Origin: an uncultured Clostridia bacterium
GTDB taxonomy: Bacteria > Bacillota > Clostridia > Oscillospirales > Acutalibacteraceae
Direction of reading: 5' to 3'
Length of the DNA stretch: 64,000 nt
Assembly (NCBI GenBank): GCA_947631945.1
Contig: CANRNI010000008.1
Location: 1-64,000 of the forward strand
The notes beneath the pieces are model-generated. The model was given only the letters and a program-made list of their open reading frames with translations, made no database searches and was not told the DNA's origin. Positions 34,945-45,400 of this stretch are shown piece after piece (the first letter of the stretch is position 1; each line of letters begins with the position of its first letter). The translations under genes were made by a program, and so were the position numbers.

Positions 34945-35448
34945 TTACTTTATATTACTTATAATACTGTCCGCTCCGCGCTGAAGCGAAACAATACCGG
35001 TTCTGCATATTTCAATAATACCGTATTCCTTTATAAGGTCTATAAAAGCGTCGATTTTGGACGATTCGCCCGTGATTTCGATAGTCATGGCCTGAGTGCC
35101 GTAATCTACAACTTTTGCTCTGAAAATATCTATAACCGACATTATATCCTGCTTTAAATCCTTATTGTTTTTAATTTTTATAAGGACAAGCTCGCGCGAT
35201 ACCGAGGAACTTTTTTCAAGCTCTGAAATATGAACTACGTCCGGCATTTTCATAAGCTGGCGTATAATCTGATTCTTTATCGCGTCATCGCCGCGAAAAG
35301 TCGCCGTAATTCTTGAGTATTCGGGATTTTCGGTTTCTCCTACGGTCAAGGTGTCAATGTTGAAGCCGCGTCTTCTGAACATACTCGCGACCCTCGCAAG
35401 CACGCCGAAGTGGTTTTTTACCAGTACTGCGATAATATTTCTGTCCAT
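34945..35448 (-). CDS. ilvN: Acetolactate synthase small (regulatory) subunit
   Basis: 167 residues. It binds the large subunit and gives feedback control, usually by valine. The N-terminal ACT domain has VLVKNHFGVLARVASMFRR and GFNIDTLTVGETE, and the C-terminal domain has ELVLIKIKNNKD and YGIIEICRTGIVSLQRG. The ATG overlaps the ilvB stop (TGATG), giving coupled translation. The branched-chain operon is then interrupted by the glycosyltransferase gene. Confidence 0.95.
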   Translation of the reverse strand: MDRNIIAVLVKNHFGVLARVASMFRRRGFNIDTLTVGETENPEYSRITATFRGDDAIKNQIIRQLMKMPDVVHISELEKSSSVSRELVLIKIKNNKDLKQDIMSVIDIFRAKVVDYGTQAMTIEITGESSKIDAFIDLIKEYGIIEICRTGIVSLQRGADSIISNIK

Positions 35449-37118
35449 CAGCCGCCCAACCTTTCCACAATAATATCGTCCATGGAACCACCCGGAGGAA
35501 GCATCGGGAGAACCATTTCGTCTTTGTCAATAAGACATTCTATAAGAACGGGACTGTCTCCCGAAAGAGCCGATTGAAGCTTCTCCTTAAAATCGGGAAT
35601 TTCGGTACACCTGTATCCCTTCATTCCGAACGCGTCCGCAAGCTTTATAAAGTCCGTTTTTCTGTCAAGAACGGTATTTGAATAGTGTTTATCGTAGAAC
35701 AACGTCTGCCACTGTCTTACCATTCCGAGAACTCCGTTATTCATAATAACGATTACCACGGGAATATTGTAATACGAAGCGGTTGTAAGCTCGTTAAGGC
35801 ACATACCGAAGCTGCCGTCGCCCGTTATAAGTATCGACTTTGCGCCGGAGCCTATCTGCGAACCTATCGCCGCACCGAGACCGAAGCCCATTGTGCCGAG
35901 ACCGCCGCTCGATACAAATTTTCGCGGCTTTGAAAATTTGCAGTTCTGCGCCGCCCACATCTGATGCTGACCGACGTCCGTCGCGATAACGGTATCCTCG
36001 TCCGCACATTCGTTTACAGTTTCTATAATATTGACGGGGTTCATATCGTCCGATTTAACAATATGCCTGTATTCTTCCTTTTTGTAATAATCGACCTCAC
36101 TGAGCCAATCGGGATGCTTTTTGTTGTCCACCGCGCCGATAATTTTTTGCAGAGTGAGTTTAACATCGCCGCAAAGTCCGCACGTAACCGCTATATTCTT
36201 GTCAATTTCGGCGTTATCAATATCAATATGTATAATTTTTGAATGGGGCGCGTATTTCGATTTGTTTCCCGTCGCTCTGTCGCTGAATCTCGCTCCTACG
36301 GCTATAATAAGGTCGGAATTATGCTGCGCCATGGAGGACGCATAATGACCGTGCATACCCTGCATACCCAAAAATCTTTCGTTATCGGACGGAATCGCGG
36401 AAATTCCCATAAACGAACAGCCTATGACCGCGTCTGTTTTTTCCGCAAGAGCTAAAATTTCTTCCGTCGCGCTGCCCGTAATTACGCCGCCGCCGCAATA
36501 AATATACGGTTTTTCGGATTCGTTGATAAGCCTGACGGCTTCTTCTATTCCCGTTTCGGCGGCATTTTTTTTATCCGCCTCTACAGGTTCCGCCGGTTCG
36601 TAATCGCACAAAGAAGTTTGTATATCCTTCGGTATATCAATAAGAACGGGGCCGGGTCTGCCCGATTTAGCTATTCTGAACGCCTCGCGAACCGTATCGG
36701 CAAGCTTTGAAACGCGGTTCACAAAGAAATTATGCTTAGTAATCGGCATCGTAATACCCGTGATATCCACCTCCTGGAAAGAATCCCTTCCGATAAGAGG
36801 ACACGACACGTTACCCGTTATCGCGACAATAGGAACGGAATCGAGGTAAGCCGTCGCGATACCCGTTGTGAGGTTCGTGGCTCCCGGACCCGAAGTCGCT
36901 ATAACGACTCCAACTTTTCCCGTAGCTCTCGCGTAGCCATCCGCCGCGTGCGACGCTCCCTGCTCGTGAGCCGTCAGTATATGCTTTATTTCGTCCTGAT
37001 GAGAATATAATTTATCATATATATCAAGAACCTGTCCTCCGGGATAACCGAAAACGACATCTACATTCTGTTCAATCAAAGTTCTGACAAGAATTTCAGC
37101 GCCTGATATTTTCATCAT
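35448..37118 (-). CDS. ilvB: Acetolactate synthase large (catalytic) subunit
   Basis: 556 residues, typical length. It condenses pyruvate with pyruvate or 2-oxobutyrate using thiamine diphosphate. Marks: GAEILVRTLIEQNVDVVFGY, the catalytic Glu in HEQGASHAADGYARATGKVG, FQEVDITGITMPITKHNF, and the diphosphate/Mg loop GDGSFGMCLNELTTA, NNGVLGMVRQWQ. It heads the valine/isoleucine part of the locus, about 70 bases after leuB. Confidence 0.97.
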   Translation of the reverse strand: MMKISGAEILVRTLIEQNVDVVFGYPGGQVLDIYDKLYSHQDEIKHILTAHEQGASHAADGYARATGKVGVVIATSGPGATNLTTGIATAYLDSVPIVAITGNVSCPLIGRDSFQEVDITGITMPITKHNFFVNRVSKLADTVREAFRIAKSGRPGPVLIDIPKDIQTSLCDYEPAEPVEADKKNAAETGIEEAVRLINESEKPYIYCGGGVITGSATEEILALAEKTDAVIGCSFMGISAIPSDNERFLGMQGMHGHYASSMAQHNSDLIIAVGARFSDRATGNKSKYAPHSKIIHIDIDNAEIDKNIAVTCGLCGDVKLTLQKIIGAVDNKKHPDWLSEVDYYKKEEYRHIVKSDDMNPVNIIETVNECADEDTVIATDVGQHQMWAAQNCKFSKPRKFVSSGGLGTMGFGLGAAIGSQIGSGAKSILITGDGSFGMCLNELTTASYYNIPVVIVIMNNGVLGMVRQWQTLFYDKHYSNTVLDRKTDFIKLADAFGMKGYRCTEIPDFKEKLQSALSGDSPVLIECLIDKDEMVLPMLPPGGSMDDIIVERLGG

Positions 37119-37188
37119 TTCACCTTAATCTGTTCTAATTTTTATGATACATTATACAACACAAAGTATCAAATATCAAGTTTTTTCA

Positions 37189-38259
37189 CTATATTTTTTC
37201 GGTGACAAGAGTTCCCATTTCGCGGCAGCCGACCTTTTTCATACCGTCCCGCATAATATCGGCGGTACGGTAACCTTCGTCAAGAACGGCGTTTACCGCA
37301 TTTTCAATATCGTCGGCTTCGTTTGCCATATCAAAGGAATACCTGAGCATCATAGCGGCGGAAAGTATCGTTCCGAGAGGATTCGCCATATCCGTTCCGG
37401 CGATATCGGGAGCAGAGCCGTGGATAGGCTCATACATTCCGAGCGTCCCCTCCGAAAGGCTTGCCGAGGGCATCATGCCGATAGAGCCTGTGAGCATACT
37501 CGCTTCGTCCGAAAGTATATCTCCAAACATATTTTCCGTTACTACAACGTCAAAGCGCGACGGATTTTTTATAAGCTGCATCGCCGTGTTATCGACAAGC
37601 ACGTCCTCATATTCAACGTCCTTATATTCTTCACCGAGCTTATGCATTATCTTTCTCCAGAGCCTTGAAGAATCGAGAACGTTGGCTTTATCGACCGACG
37701 AAACCTTACCGCGGCGCTTTTTTGCCGATTCAAACGCTACTCTGCCTATTCTTTCGATTTCATGTGCGTAATACTTCATCTCGTCGGAAGCAAACGCCTC
37801 GCCGTTTTCTTCGGCGGTATTTCTTTTTCCGAAATATATTCCGCCCGTAAGCTCTCTGACAATCAACAGGTCGATGCCGTTTCCGATTATCGACTGCTTG
37901 AGAGGAGAAGCGTCCGCGAGCTGAGGAAACAGCTTTGTCGGTCTTAGATTCGCGAAAAGCCCAAGCTCATGTCTTACGGCAAGGAGAGCCTTTTCGGGTC
38001 TTACCGACGGGTCAACATTATCCCATTTCGGACCTCCCACAGCGCCTAAAAGCACACTGTCGCAGTTTTTGCATTGCTCCATTCCCTCGTCCGTTATAGG
38101 AACGCCGTATTTATCTATCGCGCAGCCGCCTATATCGACATATTTATATACAAATTCATGGGAATATTTTTCGGCGATTCTGCCGAGGACCTTTATCGCT
38201 TCATCAACGATTTCGGGACCTATTCCGTCGCCTTTCAGTACGGTTATAACCTTTTTCAT
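37189..38259 (-). CDS. leuB: 3-isopropylmalate dehydrogenase
   Basis: 356 residues from the ATG at 38259, preceded by GAGGTGGAG; a GTG at 38268 lies inside that site. It oxidises 3-isopropylmalate in leucine synthesis with NAD and Mg. Marks: VLKGDGIGPEIVDEAIKVL, LFANLRPTKLF, VRELTGGIYFG, and EPIHGSAPDIAGTDMANPLG. It is third downstream of leuA in the operon. Confidence 0.96.
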   Translation of the reverse strand: MKKVITVLKGDGIGPEIVDEAIKVLGRIAEKYSHEFVYKYVDIGGCAIDKYGVPITDEGMEQCKNCDSVLLGAVGGPKWDNVDPSVRPEKALLAVRHELGLFANLRPTKLFPQLADASPLKQSIIGNGIDLLIVRELTGGIYFGKRNTAEENGEAFASDEMKYYAHEIERIGRVAFESAKKRRGKVSSVDKANVLDSSRLWRKIMHKLGEEYKDVEYEDVLVDNTAMQLIKNPSRFDVVVTENMFGDILSDEASMLTGSIGMMPSASLSEGTLGMYEPIHGSAPDIAGTDMANPLGTILSAAMMLRYSFDMANEADDIENAVNAVLDEGYRTADIMRDGMKKVGCREMGTLVTEKI

Positions 38260-38342
38260 TAACTCCACCTCGTTTTAAAGAATCATTTGCCAGACAATTT
38301 TAAAGAATTTAAGGCAATATTTAATGGAAACCGTAGAAAAAA

Positions 38343-38822
38343 TTACTTTAAAGAATTAAGCAGACCGTTTGCAGCTATTATCTTCTTTATAAATTCGGGG
38401 AACGGCTGAGCTTTATATTCCTCGCTCTTCGTAAGGTTTCTGATTACGCCCGTATCGAAATCGACCTCAACCTCGTCGCCGTCGTTTATTTTTTCGCTCG
38501 CTTCCTTACATTCGAGAATCGCAAGCCCGATATTGATAGAATTGCGGTAAAAGATTCTCGCGAACGTTGACGCGATAACGCAAGAAACGCCCGATTCCTT
38601 TATGGCTATCGGCGCGTGTTCTCTCGAAGAACCGCAGCCGAAATTCGCGCCGCCTACGATTATATCGCCTTTTTTTACCTTATTTACGAAATCCGCGTCG
38701 ATATCCTCCATGCAATGAGCCGCAAGCTCCTTGTGGTCGGCGGTGTTAAGGTATCTTGCAGGAATTATAACGTCTGTATCGACGTTATCTCCGTATTTAT
38801 GTACTGTTCCTTTAACGTTCAT
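38343..38822 (-). CDS. leuD: 3-isopropylmalate dehydratase small subunit
   Basis: 159 residues, the short form. With LeuC it isomerises 2-isopropylmalate to 3-isopropylmalate. Marks: [37 protein letters not shown] with the Ser-Arg pair of the swivel domain, and [15 protein letters not shown]. Starts 2 bases after the leuC stop. Confidence 0.96.
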   Translation of the reverse strand: MNVKGTVHKYGDNVDTDVIIPARYLNTADHKELAAHCMEDIDADFVNKVKKGDIIVGGANFGCGSSREHAPIAIKESGVSCVIASTFARIFYRNSINIGLAILECKEASEKINDGDEVEVDFDTGVIRNLTKSEEYKAQPFPEFIKKIIAANGLLNSLK

Positions 38823-38824
38823 TG

Positions 38825-40084
38825 TTAAACCTCCTCGGGAGATACTATATGCCCCGCGACTGCGGTCGCCGCCGCTACTTCGGGACTCGCAAGGTAAATT
38901 TTTGAGGACTTTGCGCCCATTCTGCCGACAAAGTTGCGGTTAGTAGTCGCTACGGCAATTTCATCATCGGCAAGTATGCCCATATAACCGCCGAGACACG
39001 GCCCGCAGGTCGGTGTTGAAACGGCGCAGCCGGCGTCAATGAAAATATCCATATAACCGAGCTTTATACATTCCTTATAAACCGCCTGCGTCGCTGGGAT
39101 AACTATACATCTTATATCCTTCGCGACCTTTTTGCCCTTTAAAATTTCGGCCGCTTTGCGCATATCCGAAATTCTGCCGTTTGTGCATGAACCGATAACC
39201 ACCTGGTCGGGTATGATATCATGAAGCTCCGAAGCAGGCTTTGTGTTTTCGGGAAGATGCGGACACGCTACCGTCGGTACAATTTCACCGAGATTTATAA
39301 CGTATTCCTCATCGTAAACAGCGTCCGCGTCGGCTTTATAAACGGTGTATTCGCGGTCTACCCTGCCCTTTATGTATTCGAGCGTATTTTCGTCAACATC
39401 AAATATTCCGTTTTTAGCTCCGGCTTCAATAGCCATATTTGCCATTGTAAAACGGTCGTCCATAGTAAGAGAACGAAGTCCGCTACCCGTAAACTCCATA
39501 GAACGGTAAAGCGCACCGTCAACGCCGATTTTTCCGATTATGTAAAGTATTACATCTTTACCCGAAACGCCCTTTTGAAGCTCTCCCGTAAGAGTAAATT
39601 TTATTGCCGACGGAACCTTAAACCAACCCTTTCCGGTAGCCATTCCCGCCGCCATATCGGTACTGCCGATACCCGTTGAGAAAGCGCCGAGCGCACCGTA
39701 TGTGCAGGTATGGGAATCCGCGCCGATTATAAGGTCGCCCGGAGCGGCAAGACCTTTTTCGGGAATGAGAGCGTGTTCAACGCCCATTTCACCCACGTCA
39801 TAATAATTCTTTATGCCAAAGGATTTCGCGAATGTTCTGCATTGCTTTGTCTGCTGAGCGGCTTTTATATCCTTATTGGGTACAAAGTGATCCATGACCA
39901 TCGCGATTTTGGTATTGTCAAAAACCTTTTCAAATCCGTTTCCGTCGAACTCGTTTATCGCGACGGGAGAAGTAATGTCGTTGCCCAAAACAAGGTCGAG
40001 CCGAGCCATAATAAGCTGTCCGGCTTCAACGGAAGGCAGTCCCGCGTGAGAAGCAAGGATTTTCTGCGTCATTGTCATTCCCAT
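38825..40084 (-). CDS. leuC: 3-isopropylmalate dehydratase large subunit
   Basis: 419 residues, the shorter aconitase-like (archaeal/clostridial) class. It carries the [4Fe-4S] cluster with Cys in [29 protein letters not shown] and [14 protein letters not shown], and partners with Leu[18 protein letters not shown] at the start is typical. AAGGAGAGAAATTT precedes the ATG, 45 bases after leuA. Confidence 0.96.
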   Translation of the reverse strand: MGMTMTQKILASHAGLPSVEAGQLIMARLDLVLGNDITSPVAINEFDGNGFEKVFDNTKIAMVMDHFVPNKDIKAAQQTKQCRTFAKSFGIKNYYDVGEMGVEHALIPEKGLAAPGDLIIGADSHTCTYGALGAFSTGIGSTDMAAGMATGKGWFKVPSAIKFTLTGELQKGVSGKDVILYIIGKIGVDGALYRSMEFTGSGLRSLTMDDRFTMANMAIEAGAKNGIFDVDENTLEYIKGRVDREYTVYKADADAVYDEEYVINLGEIVPTVACPHLPENTKPASELHDIIPDQVVIGSCTNGRISDMRKAAEILKGKKVAKDIRCIVIPATQAVYKECIKLGYMDIFIDAGCAVSTPTCGPCLGGYMGILADDEIAVATTNRNFVGRMGAKSSKIYLASPEVAAATAVAGHIVSPEEV

Positions 40085-40129
40085 AAATTTCTCTCCTTAA
40101 TTGTATAATAAAATTTTCAGAGTGGTTTA

Positions 40130-41809
40130 TTATTTGCTTTTCGCTTTCTCACTGCGGTTTATAGCCGAGAAAAGCGCGTAAATCGACGAAACTATAATAT
40201 CGTCGTCAACGCCTACGCCCCATGAAACAGTTCCGTCCTCGGCGGTAACGCTGACGTAGGACACGGCTTTTGAAGTCGAGCCGACGTTAAGAGCGTGTTC
40301 CGTGTATTCAACGTGCGAGAATCTAAGTCCGTAATTCGCAAGCGCGTTGCTTACCGCGTCAAATCTGCCGTTGCCGGTCGCCTTGAGATTAACCGTTTCG
40401 CCGTTATGTTCTATAGTGAGGTCAACAACAACGTCGGGATTGCGGACAAAATGATAATCGACAAATTTTACAGGGCCGTCGATTATATTCACATAATTTT
40501 GCTCGAATACGTCGAATACCTCCTGCGGCTGAAGCTCCTTATGCATTTTATCGGAAACGTCCTTTACACAATAGCCGACATTTTCACGCATTTTCATCGG
40601 AAGCTTATAACCGAACTGTTTATCGAGAAGATAGCCTATGCCGCCTTTGCCCGACTGTGAGTTTATACGGATAACGTCGGTCTTGTATTCCCTGCCTACG
40701 TCCTTGGGGTCGATAGGAAGATAAGGAACCGTCCAATATTCGCAGTCGTTGTCCTCTCTGTATTTCATACCCTTTGCTATAGCGTCCTGATGAGAGCCCG
40801 AGAACGCGGCAAAAACAAGATTTCCAGCATAAGGCGAACGCTCATAGACGGACATTCTCGTTACCTTTTCATAAACCGAGGTGATTTCGGGCATATTTGT
40901 AAAATCGAGATTCGGCTCTACGCCCTGCGAATACATATTCATAGCGAGAGTTACTATATCGGCGTTGCCCGTCCTTTCGCCGTTTCCGAAAAGCGTACCC
41001 TCGATGCGGTCGGCTCCGGCGAGAAGTCCCATTTCGCAGTCCGCCACGGCGCAGCCCCTGTCGTTATGAGGATGAAGCGAAACGACGATATTTTCTCTGT
41101 ATTTAAGGTGATTGCACATATATTCTATTTGGTTCGCGTAAACGTGAGGCATTGAATGTTCAACGGTCACGGGCAGATTGATAACTGTTTTTCTGTCAGC
41201 CGTAGGCCTCCACACGTCAAGAACGGCGTTGCATACCTCGAGAGCGTATTCGGGCTCCGTACCGGTAAACGATTCGGGAGAATATTCATAGCGGTACTTA
41301 ACGCCGTATTCCTTTGCGAGCGAATCAAAGAGCTTCGCGCCGTCAACGGCTATCTTCTTTATCTCGTCCTTAGATTTTTTGAATACCTGCTCACGCTGAG
41401 CTACGGAAGTTGAATTATAAAGATGTACTATGACGTGATTTTCGTTTTTAACGCCTTTAAGGCTCTCAAACGTTTTCTTGATTATATGTTCTCTCGACTG
41501 CGTAAGCACCTGAACGGTAACGTCATCGGGTATAAGGTCGTTTTCTATAAGAGTGCGCAAAAATTGATATTCCGTTTCGCTCGCCGCGGGGAATCCTACT
41601 TCGATTTCCTTGAAACCGATACGCACGAGCAGCTTGAAAAATTCCACCTTTTCATCAAGATCCATCGGAATTATCAGCGACTGATTGCCGTCGCGCAGGT
41701 CTACGGAACACCATACGGGCGCTTTGTCAACGTATGTTTTTTTCATCCATTCGCCTTTTATCTCGGGCGGCATAAAAAACTGTCTTGTGTATTTCTTTGT
41801 TTCTTTCAT
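40130..41809 (-). CDS. leuA: 2-isopropylmalate synthase
   Basis: 559 residues from the ATG at 41809, preceded by AGAGGTGAGC; a GTG at 41818 is inside that site. It condenses acetyl-CoA with 2-oxoisovalerate, the first committed leucine step. Marks: SVDLRDGNQSLIIPMDLD (metal-binding Asp), HNDRGCAVADCEMGLLAGAD, GNGERTGNAD, and the C-terminal leucine-binding domain (HALNVGSTSKAVSYVSV). It belongs to the longer LeuA type. Directly controlled by the leucine T-box. Confidence 0.96.
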   Translation of the reverse strand: MKETKKYTRQFFMPPEIKGEWMKKTYVDKAPVWCSVDLRDGNQSLIIPMDLDEKVEFFKLLVRIGFKEIEVGFPAASETEYQFLRTLIENDLIPDDVTVQVLTQSREHIIKKTFESLKGVKNENHVIVHLYNSTSVAQREQVFKKSKDEIKKIAVDGAKLFDSLAKEYGVKYRYEYSPESFTGTEPEYALEVCNAVLDVWRPTADRKTVINLPVTVEHSMPHVYANQIEYMCNHLKYRENIVVSLHPHNDRGCAVADCEMGLLAGADRIEGTLFGNGERTGNADIVTLAMNMYSQGVEPNLDFTNMPEITSVYEKVTRMSVYERSPYAGNLVFAAFSGSHQDAIAKGMKYREDNDCEYWTVPYLPIDPKDVGREYKTDVIRINSQSGKGGIGYLLDKQFGYKLPMKMRENVGYCVKDVSDKMHKELQPQEVFDVFEQNYVNIIDGPVKFVDYHFVRNPDVVVDLTIEHNGETVNLKATGNGRFDAVSNALANYGLRFSHVEYTEHALNVGSTSKAVSYVSVTAEDGTVSWGVGVDDDIIVSSIYALFSAINRSEKAKSK

Positions 41810-41844
41810 AAAGCTCACCTCTTTTTATTTTATACAGATTAACA

Positions 41845-42160
41845 ACAAAAAAGCCCCGTCTCACAAAGAGACGGAGCATAAAGTCCGTGGTACCACTCTA
41901 ATTGACGGTTAAAACCGCCCACTCATTTCACATCTATTTAAAAAATCAAACGCGGCTAATGCTGCTTTTAAATAAATATGGTACTTCTTTAACGATGAAG
42001 CTCCGTTCTTCCTACATACCGCCACAGAGGACGGCGTTCAGTCGACCGCTCGAAGGAGAGATACGATCACTCACGGTTACAGCCTCGCACCAAACGGCTG
42101 CTCTCTGAAAAGACCGTTGCGAATGACCCTTTAGCCTTGTCATTGCGTTTATCTGTATTG
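41845..42160 (-). promoter_or_regulatory. T-box riboswitch (leucine) for the leu-ilv operon
   Basis: The minus-strand leader contains the T-box core AATTAGAGTGGTACCACGG (41903-41885), then terminator arms GCTCCGTCTC/GAGACGGGGC (41877-41853) and six T. Stem I lies upstream, with CTC in GTATCTCTCC near 42057 as likely leucine specifier. Uncharged tRNA-Leu should allow read-through into leuA and the rest of the operon. Confidence 0.9.
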
Positions 42161-42165
42161 ACATC

Positions 42166-42194
42166 ATTATACATACGCGCGAAATAAAAGTCAA
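42166..42194 (-). promoter_or_regulatory. Promoter of the leu-ilv operon
   Basis: On the minus strand TTGACT (42194-42189), a 17-base spacer, TATAAT (42171-42166). Confidence 0.8.
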
Positions 42195-42261
42195 GAGAAA
42201 ATCGGAATAAATATAATCCAAAAATTCATTTAATTTTATTTTAAATGCACAAATAACAGAC

Positions 42262-42340
42262 TATAGGCAATACCGCATAATTATTGTCGTGCAGATGCGC
42301 GGCAAAGGCGTTAGCCGCTAATTGTGCGGTATTGCCTATA
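42262..42340. repeat. Short MITE-like repeat, type B ends, core deleted
   Basis: 79 bp. TATAGGCAATACCGCATAAT and ATTGTGCGGTATTGCCTATA are inverted, and most of the usual core is missing. A further dyad (AATCGGGGCAAGC/GCTTACCCCGATT, 42346-42376) separates it from the surface protein stop at 42421 and may act as a weak terminator. Confidence 0.75.
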
Positions 42341-42420
42341 TGCTAAATCGGGGCAAGCACGCGGCTTACCCCGATTACCGATTAATTCAGTTTGTTTTAT
42401 TCAGTCCGTGAACCGTATTA

Positions 42421-45400
42421 TTACAGTACCGACCAATGGTTGCAAAGAGGCGGAAGCTCTACGCCGAAAAGGACGAGAAGTACGCTGAATACTCTGTGAA
42501 GCTTGTAAATTATCTTGGCAAGCTTTATGGGCATATCGCAAAGGCATATGCAGTTTCCGTCACAGCAATCGCCCTCACATTTACAGTTTCCGTCAACCTT
42601 ATGAACCTTGAATGCCGGTATTACTCTTTCTTCCGAATAATCACAGCGTTCGCATTGTCTTGTCATAAGACCGTCAATGCCGTCCCTCGGGAATGAATCA
42701 ATGCTCCATGCCGTCATTGAGTGTCCGAGCTCGGGGATAACCTCCTGAGCAACAAGAATTTCGCCGCATCTTGAGCAATGGCTTCCGAGCATAAGTCCAG
42801 ACGTCGTGCAGGTCGGTTCAACGCGTTCGTCCACAACCGTAATGTGACCCAGCGCGGGTATTTCTTCCTGAGCCTTTGCGCCCGGAACCCCTGCGATTCT
42901 GAGACAGCGCGAGCAATGAGAGCCTTCGGTGTAGCCGACTTTCGTACAAGTAGGCTCGACAGCCGCATCAGTAACAAGGTCATGTCCCCATTTATCAACA
43001 TAGTCGGTACGAGTATAACTATCGCCGCGCTTGCAGATATTTTCTGTATAACCCTCGAACTCGCAGGTAGGTTCAACGACTCTTGAAACGTAATCATGAC
43101 CGAGTTTTGAGCCTTCGTCAACCTTATGCTGAGTTTCGCCACAGTAAATACATACGGAATCGGTATAGCCGTCATGCTCACAGTCGGGAGCCTTAATCAG
43201 CGTCGTTTTCCATGCGTGACCGTGAGGATCTGTATAATTTTCAACTTTTGTATCCTGACAAACGGTACAGGTATATGTGGTGTACCCCTGTTCAGTACAG
43301 GTCGGATTTGTAACAACGGCATTGTAATGATGTCCGTTCGCCTTTATTTCCTCCTGCTTGGTGAATACTTTACCGCATCTTGAGCAATGCGAACCCTTAG
43401 TAAGACCGGTTTCGGTACAAGTGGGAGCCTTTGCCGGGTCGATAACTTCAAGGTGACCGAGAGCGGTAAGGGTTATGCGTTCCTCGTATCCGTCATCATC
43501 TGCGCAGCCGTAAAGGATATATCCGTCCTCCTCGCACTTAGGCTCTTGTCTTTCTTTTACAACAAGCTCATGGCCTTCGGGGTCGGTAAACGTATCAACA
43601 TAACTGTCTCCGCATCTTGAGCAGATATGCGTCGTATAGCCTGCGTTTTCGTGAGTAGGAGCGGTAACAACGCTCTGGTAATCATGTCCGAGCGCGGGAA
43701 CCTCATTCTCTACCTGAACGTCGCCGCATACCAAGCAGGTTTTCATCGTATAACCTACTGCAAGGCAGGTAGCGTCAACCGTAACTTCGTCATATTTATG
43801 ACCTTCGGCAGCGTCCGTTTTGCTTTCAAGGACAACGCCGCATTTCGCGCAGGAAAGATTTTCAAGGCCGTCAACTACGCAGGTTTTATCTGTAACGGTC
43901 GTCCACTCACCCTTGGTATGGTAGTTAAAGTACGCTATATACTCGGCGGTGTGGTCGTCTACCGTTACGGTAACGGGATTCGTATAGGCGGGATTGCCTT
44001 CCTCGTCAACAGCGTCAAACAGAATATACTGCTCGGGAGCGTCTGCCGTAACTGTGTAAACGCCGTAAGGAACGGTTACGTTGCCGTCCTCTTCTATCTC
44101 GTAAACATTCCCTTCCGCATCGGTTACGGTAAGGCTTACGTCGGCAAGGTCGTTGTTAGCGCAGTCCGCCTTTATAAGCTTGATTTCAACGAAATATCTC
44201 TGAACAGTATACGTCCAGTCGGAAGTAAAATCGTCCTGAATTGATTTATTGAAATCACGCAGACCGTCGGAAACAGCCTTTGAAAGGTCGTCGTACTGGT
44301 CGTAATACTTATTTATCGTACCCTGTAATTCCTTAACTCTTGAAGTATCGACAACTCCGCCGAGGTTATTGTCAACGAAATCGGTAATTCTGTCAACAAC
44401 GGTATTCATGTAATTATCAAATGTTCCGAACAGATTCTTGACCTGCTGGGACGCGTTGTTAAATTCATCTTCGGAAACAAGTATGCTGTAAATATCAAAA
44501 CCGAGTCTGTCGTCGATATAATCGGCGATAAGGGGAAGCAGCACGCCGCTTGTCGCAACAGCCGTGCCGTCGGAATTGACGTTTACCGTATACATCGCGG
44601 AATTTCTCTCGTAACCGTTGGGCGCGGAGGATTCAAAGAAAAGATACGCGCCTGTGGGAACGCCGCTGTGTACCTTAATGGAAACGTCAATAGCCGCAAG
44701 TCCGTCGAGAGCCTTCAAAACGTCCTCGGAAAGACTGCCGCCCAATAAAGTTTTAACAAGATTTACAAGGTCGGAGGTCTTAACGTCTCCCAAACCGGAA
44801 AGCAGTCCGAGAGCGTTAAGTATGTTTGAGTTGTTGTCAAATTCGGTAACTCCGTTTGCGTCGGATTTTTCCATAAGAATCGCGGGAAGAGTAACCTCGC
44901 CGAGCTGTTCGGGAGATAAGCTCGCAAGAGTAACTATGATGTTAACTATAGTCTGGGCATCAAATTTCAATTCGCCGCCGGAGGTTATGGCGTCAAGAAG
45001 CGCGCCCCAATCCATACCTGTGGCGGTACCTACGCCATACTCAATAAACTTCCTTAACAGGGCTATCGTTCCGTCGCGCTCAATCATGAAATACTGAGAA
45101 CCTTCAACGGGGTCGCCGTTCTGGTCCTTCGTATTGAATTTAAAGCTGAACGACTTGTTCGCGAAAACATTGAGCTTGACAAGCTTATAATCCTTTACGT
45201 CGTTGCTTATTACAGACGACGGGTCTCCTAAAAGAGAGGCCGCAGATTTTACATAGTCGCCCGTTACAGAACCGTCGGTTCTCGCAACGCTGAAAAAGTA
45301 TTTTGTTGCGTCAATGGCGTAGCTCGCCGCGCCCTTTATCTGCTGAAGATAATATTCGCCGGAGGCAATATCCGAAAAAGTATATCTTGTGAAACCGATT

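Noticed and set aside
42012..42221. Minus-strand frame of 69 codons upstream of leuA
   Set aside because: It covers the leucine T-box and its promoter.
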